Of a stretch of DNA of 64,000 bases, positions 53,253 to 61,673 are shown one piece after another. The stretch's first letter is position 1, and every line of letters starts with the position of its first letter. The DNA is taken from the NCBI RefSeq assembly GCF_965137005.1, contig NZ_CBCRXM010000004.1:62001-126000 (forward strand), written 5' to 3'. This DNA comes from Sphingomonas_O antarctica (GTDB lineage Bacteria; Pseudomonadota; Alphaproteobacteria; Sphingomonadales; Sphingomonadaceae). Position numbers and translations under genes: made by a program. The notes beneath the pieces were generated by a model. It worked only from the letters and a program-made list of their open reading frames with translations, did not search any database and was not told the origin of the DNA.

Positions 53253-53941
53253 GGCAGGTGCCGCGCTGGGCGTTCGCGGTGGTTGCGCTGCTCGCATTCA
53301 TCCTCGCCGTCGCGTTGTGGCGCGAACATGGTGCGCGCAAAACCGCCGAGACCAACGTGCCGTTCGAATCCGCCAGGATCATCGATGCGACGTTCGACAA
53401 GGCGGTCAGCCTCAAGGTCGCGACATTGTCCGGCCAGGTGCGGAGCAGCGCCAGCGATGCGGTGCTGTTCGGGCGCATCGTCAACACCCAGTCGCGCACG
53501 TTTCCGTACAGCGTCGATTATTTCGTCGACCTGCGCCGCTTCGGCAAAAGCGACATGCGCTGGAACGCGGCGACGAAGACGATGGTCGTGACCGTGCCCG
53601 ACGTCATGCCCGCCGTGCCCAATGTGGACGAGGCGCGCGGGACCATGGAAGCGCCCAAGGGGCTGATCGTCCCGCGCGGCAGCATGCAACGGCTGCAGCA
53701 GCAAATTTCGGGACGCGCGACAGGCGTGGTCAGCAAGACCGCCAACGATCCCGCCTGGATCGCCAAGGCGCGTGAAAGCGGTCGTGACGCCATGGCGCAG
53801 CTTGTCCGCGCGCCGCTCGCGGCCGCGGGTGTCGGCGATGTGAAGGTCGCGGTCCGCTACGCTTCCGAAGGCACCGGGCGCAGCGCCGAATTATGGGATG
53901 AATCGACCCCGCTGGATATCATCATGGCGCGACCCGAGTGA
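53249..53941 (+). CDS. DUF4230 domain membrane protein
   Basis: The product is 230 residues. One N-terminal membrane helix (about 8-25) anchors a DUF4230 domain: KVATLSGQVRSSASDAVLFG, YSVDYFVDLRRF, WNAATKTMVVTVPDVMPAVPNVDE and a long helical end with RAPLAAAGVGDVKVAVRY. The function of the family is not known. It is translationally coupled to the MBL gene before it (ATGA). Confidence 0.88.
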   Translation: MRQVPRWAFAVVALLAFILAVALWREHGARKTAETNVPFESARIIDATFDKAVSLKVATLSGQVRSSASDAVLFGRIVNTQSRTFPYSVDYFVDLRRFGKSDMRWNAATKTMVVTVPDVMPAVPNVDEARGTMEAPKGLIVPRGSMQRLQQQISGRATGVVSKTANDPAWIAKARESGRDAMAQLVRAPLAAAGVGDVKVAVRYASEGTGRSAELWDESTPLDIIMARPE

Positions 53942-53980
53942 TCGCTTGATCGGCGCCGTGCCGCGCGCCACATAGCGGTT

Positions 53981-54982
53981 ATGACTTACCAGCCGGGCAG
54001 CCTCAAAGGCCTCGACCTTCGCGTCGAGATCGAACGCCTCCGCAAGGAGCGCAACGCGGTCATTCTCGCGCATTATTACCAGCGTCCCGAATTGCAGGAC
54101 ATTGCCGATTTCGTCGGCGATTCGCTCGATCTGGCACGTAAGGCGCAAGCGACCGATGCAGACGTCATCGCATTCTGCGGCGTGCGTTTCATGGCCGAGA
54201 CCGCGAAAATCCTGTCCCCCGAAAAGATCGTCGTGCTGCCGGACATGGACGCGGGGTGCAGCCTCGAGGATTCCTGCCCGCCAGAGGCGTTCGCCAAATT
54301 CCGCGCCGAGCATCCCGATCACATCGCGCTGACGTACATCAACTGTTCGGCGGAAGTGAAAGGGCTGAGCGACATCATCGTCACCAGTTCGTCCGCCGAA
54401 AAAATCCTGTCGCAAATTCCGTTGAGCCAGAAAATCATCTTCGGGCCCGACAAGCACCTCGGCGGCTATCTCAAGCGCAAGACCGGGCGCGACATGCTGT
54501 TGTGGCCGGGCGTGTGCATCGTCCACGAGGCGTTTTCGGAAACCGAGCTGATCAAGCTGAAGGCGCAGCATCCGGGCGCCCCCGTCGCGGCGCACCCCGA
54601 ATGCCCCGCGCACATCCTCGACCACGCCGATTATGTCGGATCGACCAGCGGCATCCTCGAATATGCCAAGGCGCTGCCCGGTGACACGCTGATCGTCGCG
54701 ACCGAGGCCCACATCATCCATCAGATGACCAAGGCGTTGCCGCTCAAGAACTTCATCGGCGCGCCTGGCGCGGACGGCAACTGCAATTGCAATATCTGTC
54801 CGTACATGGCGCTGAACACGATGGAGAAACTCTACGTCGCGCTGCGCGACCTCGAGCCGCGCATCGAGATGGACGAAGGCTTGCGCGTGCGGGCGAAGAA
54901 GAGTCTGGACCGCATGCTGGAAATGGCCGGTGCGACGGTGGGGCAGGGCGATTTGGGGCCGCCCAAGGTGACGGGCGACTAA
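53981..54982 (+). CDS. nadA: Quinolinate synthase
   Basis: The product is 333 residues. The three cysteines that hold the 4Fe-4S cluster are in AGCSLEDSCP, in YINCSAEVKG and in the C-terminal CNCNICPYMALNTMEKL. VILAHYYQRPELQDIADFVGDSLDLARKA is the substrate region. It condenses iminoaspartate and DHAP in NAD synthesis. nadB and nadC are not adjacent. It converges with the ACP gene with a four-base overlap. Confidence 0.97.
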   Translation: MTYQPGSLKGLDLRVEIERLRKERNAVILAHYYQRPELQDIADFVGDSLDLARKAQATDADVIAFCGVRFMAETAKILSPEKIVVLPDMDAGCSLEDSCPPEAFAKFRAEHPDHIALTYINCSAEVKGLSDIIVTSSSAEKILSQIPLSQKIIFGPDKHLGGYLKRKTGRDMLLWPGVCIVHEAFSETELIKLKAQHPGAPVAAHPECPAHILDHADYVGSTSGILEYAKALPGDTLIVATEAHIIHQMTKALPLKNFIGAPGADGNCNCNICPYMALNTMEKLYVALRDLEPRIEMDEGLRVRAKKSLDRMLEMAGATVGQGDLGPPKVTGD

Positions 54983-55236
54983 CCCAACTTCTTCTCGGCG
55001 AACGCCACCAGCGCGCCGAACGTCTCCAGCATTTCCGCGTCGACCTCGTCATCGTCGATGATCGTACCGAGGCGATCTTCAAGTTCGGTCAGCAACGTCG
55101 CCACCGCCATCGAATCCAGTTCGGGCAATGCGCCGAACAAAGGCGTGTCGCCGTCCATCGCATCCACGCGCGCCTGATCGATCGACAGGCTGTCGCGCAG
55201 TGTTTCGCGAACGATAGTTTCGGCTGCGGCCCCCAT
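54979..55236 (-). CDS. Acyl carrier protein (exosortase-A associated type)
   Basis: The product is 85 residues with a helical ACP fold and the phosphopantetheine site DSM in ELDSMAVATLL (Ser42). It is divergent from a ligase-decarboxylase pair typical of exosortase-A loci, where a dedicated ACP is usual. It is too unlike the housekeeping AcpP (which has DSLD) to be that protein. The likely role is to carry an acyl group activated by the ligase. Confidence 0.85.
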   Translation of the reverse strand: MGAAAETIVRETLRDSLSIDQARVDAMDGDTPLFGALPELDSMAVATLLTELEDRLGTIIDDDEVDAEMLETFGALVAFAEKKLG

Positions 55237-55303
55237 GTTGCAGTGCAGCTAGACGAGCGGACGCGGGGTCGCAAGCGCGGGGGGGAGCGGCTAGAGGGCG
55301 GTG

Positions 55304-56779
55304 ATGGTCCCGCTCGATCCCGTGCCGCGCCCGATCGATCATCTGCTGGGCTTTGGCAGCGGCGACGCATTGGTCATGGCGCGCGATACGCTGAGTTATG
55401 CCGCGGCTGAACGACGTGTCGGCGAATTGGCCGGATGGCTGGCGTCATTCGGTTTCGCACCCGGCGCACGCGTCGCGACCTGGCTGCCCAAAACGCTCGA
55501 GGCGTGCCTTATGCCGCTCGCCGCGCCGCGTGCCGGCCTGGTGCATGTGCCGGTCAATCCGGTGCTCAAGCGCGCACAGGTGGCGCATATCCTGGCGGAC
55601 AGCGACGCGTCGCTGCTCCTCACCGCCGCGGCGCGCGCTGCGACACTTGCCGCGGGCGATGCACCCGAGGATTGCAAGGTGGCGACCGAAGCGGGGCGGG
55701 GCGAGGCGTTGCCGCCTTCGAATGCCGACCCGCACGCGCTCGCGGCGTTGATGTACACGTCGGGTTCGACGGGGCGGCCCAAGGGCGTGATGCTGAGCCA
55801 CGCGAATTTGTGGCTCGGCGCGGTCAGCGTGGCGCATTACCTCGAAGTGACGCCCGACGAGCATGTGCTGGCGGTCCTCCCGCTCGGCTTCGACGCCGGT
55901 CAGAGCCAATTGCTCTCCACATGGCGCGCGGGCGCGACGGCGGTGCCGCTCGACTATCTGCTGCCGCGTGACGTCATGAAGGCAGTGCAACGCTTTGAGA
56001 TTACGTCGATCACTGCCGTGCCACCTTTATGGACGCAATTGCTCGCGCTCGATTGGGGCGACACTGGCGCGAGCGTTCGGCGGATCGCCAATACCGGTGG
56101 CGCGCTGACTCCCGCGATGATCGACCGGATGCGCTTGTGCTTCCCCAATGCCGATATCTTTCCGATGTACGGGCTGACCGAGGCGTTTCGCTCGACCTAT
56201 CTCGACCCGGCGGAGGTAAGGTCGCATCCGACATCGATGGGGCGCGCTATTCCGTTCGCCGAGGTGATGGCGGTCCGTCCCGACGGGAACGCGGCGGCGG
56301 CGGGTGAGCCGGGCGAGCTGGTTCATGCCGGGCCGCTGGTCGCACAGGGCTATTGGCGCGATCCCGACCGCACCGCCCAGCGCTTTCGCCCCACGCCCGA
56401 TTGGGCGACCTCGGGCGGCATGGCGGTATGGTCGGGCGATACCGTGCGGCGCGACGCCGAAGGGCGGTTCTTCTTCGCGGGTCGTGACGACGAGATGATC
56501 AAAACGATGGGCCAGCGCGTCAGCCCGTTCGAGGTCGAGGCGGCGGCGCTGGACAGCGGTGAGGCCGTCGAGGCCGTTGCCTGGGGTGTCGCCGATGCGG
56601 CGGCGGGTGCGCTGATCCGGCTGGCGGTGAGCGGTGCGGGCGACGATGCTCGACTGATGACCCACCTCAAACGCGAATTGCCGTCGTACATGGTTCCGGC
56701 GATGATCGAACGCCGCGCCGACCTGCCGCGCAATGCCAATGGCAAGCTCGACCGCGTCGCGGTGAGGACACTGTCATGA
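55304..56779 (+). CDS. Acyl-CoA ligase (AMP-forming), exosortase-A system associated
   Basis: The product is 491 residues. The ANL-superfamily motifs are YTSGSTGRPKGVMLSH (phosphate loop), MYGLTEAFRSTYL (A5), the GDTVRR region and the C-terminal lysine in RNANGKLDR. It matches the ligase that accompanies exosortase-A loci. It would activate an acyl substrate as adenylate and pass it to the divergent ACP or CoA. The start is ATG 55304 or GTG 55301. Its end overlaps the decarboxylase gene. Confidence 0.9.
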   Translation: MVPLDPVPRPIDHLLGFGSGDALVMARDTLSYAAAERRVGELAGWLASFGFAPGARVATWLPKTLEACLMPLAAPRAGLVHVPVNPVLKRAQVAHILADSDASLLLTAAARAATLAAGDAPEDCKVATEAGRGEALPPSNADPHALAALMYTSGSTGRPKGVMLSHANLWLGAVSVAHYLEVTPDEHVLAVLPLGFDAGQSQLLSTWRAGATAVPLDYLLPRDVMKAVQRFEITSITAVPPLWTQLLALDWGDTGASVRRIANTGGALTPAMIDRMRLCFPNADIFPMYGLTEAFRSTYLDPAEVRSHPTSMGRAIPFAEVMAVRPDGNAAAAGEPGELVHAGPLVAQGYWRDPDRTAQRFRPTPDWATSGGMAVWSGDTVRRDAEGRFFFAGRDDEMIKTMGQRVSPFEVEAAALDSGEAVEAVAWGVADAAAGALIRLAVSGAGDDARLMTHLKRELPSYMVPAMIERRADLPRNANGKLDRVAVRTLS

Positions 56780-57972
56780 AGCCTTATGGCCCGATTCCGG
56801 ACTGGTGGACCGCGGAGCGCTTAGCCGCGTTGCTGCCCATGGCCGATGCCGGCACCCCGTTGTTCGTCTATGATCTGGGGCAGGTCGAGACAAAGATAGC
56901 GTATCTTCGCAACAGCTTGCCAGGCATTGTTTCGATCCATTATGCGATGAAGGCCAATCCGTTCGCGCCGCTGCTGAGCGCGATGGTGGGCCAGGTCGAC
57001 GGCGTCGACGTGGCGTCGGGCGGCGAACTGGCGGCGGCGATTGCAGCGGGAGCGACGCACATCAGCTTTGCCGGGCCGGGCAAGACCGATGCCGAACTCG
57101 AACAGGCGATTATTGCCGGTGTCACACTCAATCTCGAAAGCGAAGGCGAAGCCGGTCGCGCGCTGCACATCGCGGCGCGGCTGGGCGTGACGCCAAAGCT
57201 CGCCGTGCGGGTCAATCCGCCGTTCGCGCTCAAGGGATCGGGGATGAAGATGGGCGGCGCGGCGTCGCCCTTCGGCGTGGATGCCGATCGCGCGGCCGCA
57301 TTGGTGCGCCGCCTGATCGACGCCGGTGCCGATTGGCGCGGGCTGCACATCTTTGCCGGCAGTCAGAGCCTCGACGGCGATGCCGTTGCCGAGGCGCAGG
57401 CGGCGACCGTGACGCTGGCCGCGGAGATTGCCGAGGCGGTTGGCGTCACGCCGCCACTGGTCAACCTCGGCGGCGGGTTCGGCATTCCGTATTTCGCGGG
57501 CGATCGTGCGCTCGATGTGGCGGCGATCGGCGCGCGGCTCGGCGAAACCCTCGCCAACCGTCCAGCAATCTTGCGCGAAACGCGCTTCGCGCTCGAACTC
57601 GGCCGCTGGCTGGTCGGCGAGGTCGGGATATACTTCACGCGCGTGATCGACCGAAAGGAGAGCCGCGGCGAAACCTTCCTCGTGGTCGATGGCGGGCTGC
57701 ATCACCAACTCGCGGCGAGCGGTAATTTCGGCACCGTCGTGCGCCGCAATTACCCTGTGGCGGTGGTCGGCGGAGAGGGCGCGCTCGAAACCGTCAGCGT
57801 CGTCGGCGCGCTGTGCACGCCGCTCGACCGGCTGGCCGATCAGGTGCAGTTGCCGCGTGCCGATGTGGGTGACGTCATCGCGATCTTCATGGCAGGCGCT
57901 TATGGCGCAACCGCCAGCCCTACGGCGTTCCTCGGCCACACCCCCGCGCGCGAAATCCTGATCGGTCAGTAA
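56776..57972 (+). CDS. PLP-dependent decarboxylase, exosortase-A system associated
   Basis: The product is 398 residues of the DapDC/ODC fold (type III PLP). Lys59 in HYAMKANPFAP would bind PLP; VDVASGGELAAAIAAG, LNLGGGFGIPYF-like VNLGGGFGIPYF, VVDGGLHHQLAASG and the end FMAGAYGATASPTAFLGH follow. It belongs to the decarboxylase partner of exosortase-A loci, not to housekeeping LysA. It is coupled to the ligase by ATGA and converges with truA. Confidence 0.92.
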   Translation: MKPYGPIPDWWTAERLAALLPMADAGTPLFVYDLGQVETKIAYLRNSLPGIVSIHYAMKANPFAPLLSAMVGQVDGVDVASGGELAAAIAAGATHISFAGPGKTDAELEQAIIAGVTLNLESEGEAGRALHIAARLGVTPKLAVRVNPPFALKGSGMKMGGAASPFGVDADRAAALVRRLIDAGADWRGLHIFAGSQSLDGDAVAEAQAATVTLAAEIAEAVGVTPPLVNLGGGFGIPYFAGDRALDVAAIGARLGETLANRPAILRETRFALELGRWLVGEVGIYFTRVIDRKESRGETFLVVDGGLHHQLAASGNFGTVVRRNYPVAVVGGEGALETVSVVGALCTPLDRLADQVQLPRADVGDVIAIFMAGAYGATASPTAFLGHTPAREILIGQ

Positions 57973-58703
57973 TCTGCGCGGACGAAGTACAGCCCGTCGG
58001 GCGGGGCGTTGAAGCCCAATGCGGCGCGATCCTTCGCCGCCAGCGCATCGGCAAGGTCGGTGGCGCTCCATTTGCCCTCGCCGACCATCGCCAGGCACCC
58101 GGTCATCGAGCGCACCTGATGGTGGAGAAAACTGCGCGCCGAAGCTTGGATCGAGATGCGCTCGCCAACGCGCGCCACGTCGAGCCGGTCGAGCGTGCGG
58201 ACCGGCGAATCCGCCTGGCAATGCGCCGAGCGGAAGGTGGTGAAATCGTGATGGCCGACCAGGATCTGCGCGGCGTCATGCATCGCCGCCGCATCGAGCT
58301 GTGGCCCGACCCGCCATGCCAGTCCGCGCTCGATCGCGAGCGGCGCACGGCGATTGACGATCACATATTCATAATGACGCGCAACGCACGAGAAACGCGC
58401 GTGAAACTGTGGATCGACTTGCCGGCACTCGATCACCGACACCGGATCGGGTCGCACTCCGGCATTGAGCGCGCCGATCAAGCGTTCGGCGCTGATCGAG
58501 CGGTCAATATCGACATGCGCAACCATCGCGCGGGCATGGACGCCGGCGTCGGTACGCCCCGCCGCATGGACCGCTACGTCTTCGCGCATCGTCGTGCGGA
58601 TCGCGCGTTCGATGGTGGCCTGCACGCTGGGGCCGTTGCTCTGCCGCTGCCACCCCATGAACGGGCGGCCGTCATATTCGACGGTCAGGCGAAAGCGCGT
58701 CAC
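57966..58703 (-). CDS. truA: tRNA pseudouridine(38-40) synthase TruA
   Basis: The product is 245 residues from a GTG start. It has the N-terminal RFRLTVEYDGRPFMGWQRQ, the catalytic Asp52 in AGRTDAGVHARAM, FHARFSCVARHYEYVI and the RSFLHHQVRSMTGCL end. It isomerises uridines 38-40 in the anticodon arm. The start overlaps the fmt stop by four bases, an order common in alphaproteobacteria (def-fmt-truA); here def is on the other strand. Confidence 0.96.
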   Translation of the reverse strand: MTRFRLTVEYDGRPFMGWQRQSNGPSVQATIERAIRTTMREDVAVHAAGRTDAGVHARAMVAHVDIDRSISAERLIGALNAGVRPDPVSVIECRQVDPQFHARFSCVARHYEYVIVNRRAPLAIERGLAWRVGPQLDAAAMHDAAQILVGHHDFTTFRSAHCQADSPVRTLDRLDVARVGERISIQASARSFLHHQVRSMTGCLAMVGEGKWSATDLADALAAKDRAALGFNAPPDGLYFVRADY

Positions 58704-59611
58704 GCGAGTAGCGTTCCGGGCGGCAGCGCGCACCCCCGCAACAGGTCTTCCGCAGTCATGACGCCGCGCCCGGCGCGTTGCACCGACAGGGGCAGGATCG
58801 CCCCGGGGTTGCAGGCGACCGTCAGACGATCGTCGATGATCGTGCCCGGTCTGGCGGGTTCGGGGGTGAGGAGGGCCTGCGCCTCCAGAATGCGGAACCG
58901 TTCGCCGGCATGCTCGAACCACGCGCCGGGGGTGGGTGCGAAGGCGCGGATTTGGCGGACGACCTGCGTGGCCGACAGGTTGAAGTCGAGGCGGCTCTCC
59001 GCCTTGTCGATCTTCGCGGCATAGGTGATGCCATCTTCGGGCTGCGGGACCGGCGGATGGCTGTCGAGATCGGCAAGAACATCGACGAGCAAGGTCGCAC
59101 CGAGTGTTGCAAGATTCTCAGTGACTTGCCCGGCATCGCTACCGCCGACAGTTAACTCCCCGCTGGCCATTGTCGGCCCGGTATCGAGCCCGGCCTCCAT
59201 CTGCATGATGGTCACGCCGGTGACCGCATCGCCTGCCAGAATCGCCCGCTGGATCGGCGCCGCGCCGCGCCAGCGCGGCAGGAGTGACGCATGGACATTG
59301 ATACAGCCGCGACGCGGCGCATCGAGCACCGCCTGCGGCAGGATCAGCCCGTAAGCCGCGACCACCGCCACATCGGCATCGAGCGCGGCAAATTCGGCCT
59401 GCGCCTCTGCGTCCCGCAGCCTTACGGGCGATCGCACCGCAATACCCAGTGTCCCCGCCCGCGCCTGCACCGGCGAAGGGTGCAACCGCTTGCCACGACC
59501 AGCTGGCCGCGGCGGTTGGGTATAGACACATACGACTTCGTGCCCCGCCGCGACCAGCGCGTTTAGGCTCGGCACCGCGAAATCCGGCGTGCCCATGAAA
59601 ACGATCCGCAT
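58700..59611 (-). CDS. fmt: Methionyl-tRNA formyltransferase
   Basis: The product is 303 residues. MRIVFMGTPDFAVPSLNAL, the active-site segment INVHASLLPRWRGAAPI (Asn105, His107) and the C-terminal OB domain are normal. It formylates initiator Met-tRNA; the peptide deformylase at 60661 removes the group later. It is divergent from recR, whose start is 55 bases away on the other strand. Confidence 0.97.
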   Translation of the reverse strand: MRIVFMGTPDFAVPSLNALVAAGHEVVCVYTQPPRPAGRGKRLHPSPVQARAGTLGIAVRSPVRLRDAEAQAEFAALDADVAVVAAYGLILPQAVLDAPRRGCINVHASLLPRWRGAAPIQRAILAGDAVTGVTIMQMEAGLDTGPTMASGELTVGGSDAGQVTENLATLGATLLVDVLADLDSHPPVPQPEDGITYAAKIDKAESRLDFNLSATQVVRQIRAFAPTPGAWFEHAGERFRILEAQALLTPEPARPGTIIDDRLTVACNPGAILPLSVQRAGRGVMTAEDLLRGCALPPGTLLA

Positions 59612-59666
59612 GCGCCCCCATGCGGCGGTGGCGTTTGCCCGCGCAACCCCCTATCTGTTCCACACG

Positions 59667-60263
59667 ATGGCATCCCCCGAACTCGACGCGCTGACCCAGG
59701 CGCTGGCGCGGCTGCCGGGGCTCGGCCCACGATCGGCGCGGCGCGCGGTGCTGCACCTGATGAAGCGGCGAGAAGCGGCGCTGGTGCCCCTGCTCGCGGC
59801 GCTCGAAGCGGTCGATCGACGGCTCACCGAATGCGCGACGTGCGGCAATATCGACACCAGCGATCCCTGCGGCGTGTGCGCCGACCCGCGCCGCGATCAA
59901 CGCGCCATCGCGGTGGTCGAGGAAGTCAGCGATTTGTGGGCGCTCGAACGCTCGCGGCTGTTCCCCGGGCGGTTTCACGTCCTCGGTGGGCGGCTGTCGG
60001 CGCTTGATGGGGTGCGGCCCGAGGACCTGACCATTGATCGCCTCGTCACGCGCGTCGCGGCGGGCGGGATCGATGAGGTCGTGTTGGCGATGAACGCCAC
60101 GCTGGAGGGGCAGACCACCGCGCACTACATCGCCGATCGGCTGGAGGGCTTGCCGGTGCGCCTCACCCAGCTGGCGCACGGCTTGCCGGTCGGCGGTGAG
60201 CTGGACTGGCTGGACGACGGCACCCTGGCTCAGGCATTGAGGGCGCGACGACCGGTTTCTTGA
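59667..60263 (+). CDS. recR: Recombination protein RecR
   Basis: The product is 198 residues. The helix-hairpin-helix LARLPGLGPRSARRAVLHL, the zinc finger (Cys56, Cys59, Cys68, Cys71) and the TOPRIM domain starting IAVVEEVSDLWALE are all present, followed by the Walker-B-like C-terminal end. It loads RecA with RecO in gap repair. An in-frame ATG at 59589 would extend into non-conserved residues. Confidence 0.97.
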   Translation: MASPELDALTQALARLPGLGPRSARRAVLHLMKRREAALVPLLAALEAVDRRLTECATCGNIDTSDPCGVCADPRRDQRAIAVVEEVSDLWALERSRLFPGRFHVLGGRLSALDGVRPEDLTIDRLVTRVAAGGIDEVVLAMNATLEGQTTAHYIADRLEGLPVRLTQLAHGLPVGGELDWLDDGTLAQALRARRPVS

Positions 60264-60273
60264 GGAGGTGATC

Positions 60274-60651
60274 ATGGGCGTAACAGGTGTGGGCGGCATC
60301 TTCCTGCGGGCGAACGACCCGAAGGCGTTGAGCGCATGGTACGCTACGCATCTCGGTATCGGTGATGGCCAATGGGGGATGTGGGAACAGGAAGCTGGCA
60401 CCACGGTGTTCTCGCCGTTCGCTCGCGATTCGGATCACTTCCCCATCGATCGTCAGGTCATGCTCAATTACCGCGTCGTAGGGCTTGACGACTTGCTCGG
60501 CAAGTTGCGCGCGGCGGGGATCGATGTGATCACCAAAGCCGAATGGAACGACCCGGCAACAGGCAGTTTCGCACGTATTTACGATCCCGAAGGCAACCCG
60601 ATCGAATTGTGGGAAGCACCGGCGGTTGAAAGCGACGCACCGGCGGCTTAA
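60274..60651 (+). CDS. VOC (glyoxalase-like) family protein
   Basis: The product is 125 residues. It has paired beta-alpha-beta-beta-beta modules of the VOC fold (TGVGGIFLRANDPKALSAWYATHLGI and the end FARIYDPEGNPIELWEAP). A Glu near the end and a His near residue 56 could hold a metal. No substrate can be named. AGGAGG at ideal spacing decides the ATG at 60274. Confidence 0.9.
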   Translation: MGVTGVGGIFLRANDPKALSAWYATHLGIGDGQWGMWEQEAGTTVFSPFARDSDHFPIDRQVMLNYRVVGLDDLLGKLRAAGIDVITKAEWNDPATGSFARIYDPEGNPIELWEAPAVESDAPAA

Positions 60652-60660
60652 TTCGGGTCG

Positions 60661-61185
60661 ATGGCCATACGCCCCATTCTCGAAGCACCCGACCCGCGGC
60701 TGCGCGTGATTTCCAAGCCCGTCGAGGCCATCGACGATGGCGTCCGCACGCTGGTCGCCGACATGTTCGAAACGATGTACGACGCGCCGGGCATCGGCCT
60801 CGCCGCGGTTCAGGTCGGCGTGCCACAGCGCATCCTGGTGATCGACTTGCAGGAAGAGGATAACGAAGAGGGCAAGCCGATCCGCGACCCGCGCGTGTTC
60901 ATCAACCCCGAAATCCTCGAACCCGCCGAAGACCGCAACATCTATAACGAAGGTTGCCTCTCGGTCCCCGACCAATATGCCGAGGTCGATCGCCCGGCGT
61001 CGTGCCGCGCGCGCTGGATGGATCTGGACGGCAAACAGCATGACGAGCGGATCGAGGGCATGCTGGCGACGTGTTTGCAGCACGAGATGGATCACCTCGA
61101 GGGAATCCTGTTCATCGATCACCTCAGCCGCCTGAAACGTGGGATGATTCTTAAAAAACTCGACAAGCTGCGCCGCGCCGCCTGA
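60661..61185 (+). CDS. def: Peptide deformylase
   Basis: The product is 174 residues. The three motifs are GIGLAAVQVG (44-53), EGCLSVP (Cys99) and HEMDHLEG (His141, Glu142, His145), which bind Fe2+ and act in catalysis. It removes the formyl group added through Fmt. The two genes are about 1 kb apart and on opposite strands, with recR and a VOC gene between. Confidence 0.97.
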   Translation: MAIRPILEAPDPRLRVISKPVEAIDDGVRTLVADMFETMYDAPGIGLAAVQVGVPQRILVIDLQEEDNEEGKPIRDPRVFINPEILEPAEDRNIYNEGCLSVPDQYAEVDRPASCRARWMDLDGKQHDERIEGMLATCLQHEMDHLEGILFIDHLSRLKRGMILKKLDKLRRAA

Positions 61186-61187
61186 CC

Positions 61188-61568
61188 ATGCTCAATAGAC
61201 TATTGGCGAATGCGCACGTCACACGCGCGTTTCGCGTCCTCTTCGTCGCTGCGATGGTGCTGGCCGTTGTGCTCGCGCTGTTACCGGCGGTGGACGACCC
61301 GTTCGCCAACCTTTGGGACAAGCTGAAGCATGCACTGACGTTTGGCGTGCTCGTTGGCCTCGCGGCGTTTGGCTGGCGGCAGACGCCGCTTCTGCGCATC
61401 GGCGAGCGTCTGTCGTTCCTCGGCGCGTTGATCGAAGTGTTCCAGTCGATCCCCGCACTGCATCGCGATTGCGACCCGAAGGACTGGCTCGCCGACACGC
61501 TGGCGATCGCGGTGGCGCTGATCATCATCAAGGCGACGGGACTGCGCGACGACCGCCCTCAGATTTAG
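61188..61568 (+). CDS. VanZ-like membrane protein
   Basis: The product is 126 residues with about four membrane helices and the VanZ-like pattern WDKLKHALTFGVLVGLAAFGW and GALIEVFQSIPALHRDCDPKDWLADTLA. The family name comes from a teicoplanin-resistance protein, but general function is not known. It starts two bases after the def stop, so the pair is probably co-translated. Confidence 0.85.
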   Translation: MLNRLLANAHVTRAFRVLFVAAMVLAVVLALLPAVDDPFANLWDKLKHALTFGVLVGLAAFGWRQTPLLRIGERLSFLGALIEVFQSIPALHRDCDPKDWLADTLAIAVALIIIKATGLRDDRPQI

Positions 61569-61673
61569 CTTTCCTACCGCGGCAAGTTCATGGCATGTTC
61601 CCCTCGGTCATGAGGCGGGTTCACACCGCGCAATGGCACGTGTGAATCGCGTGAATCGAGCAGGGGCATAAAG

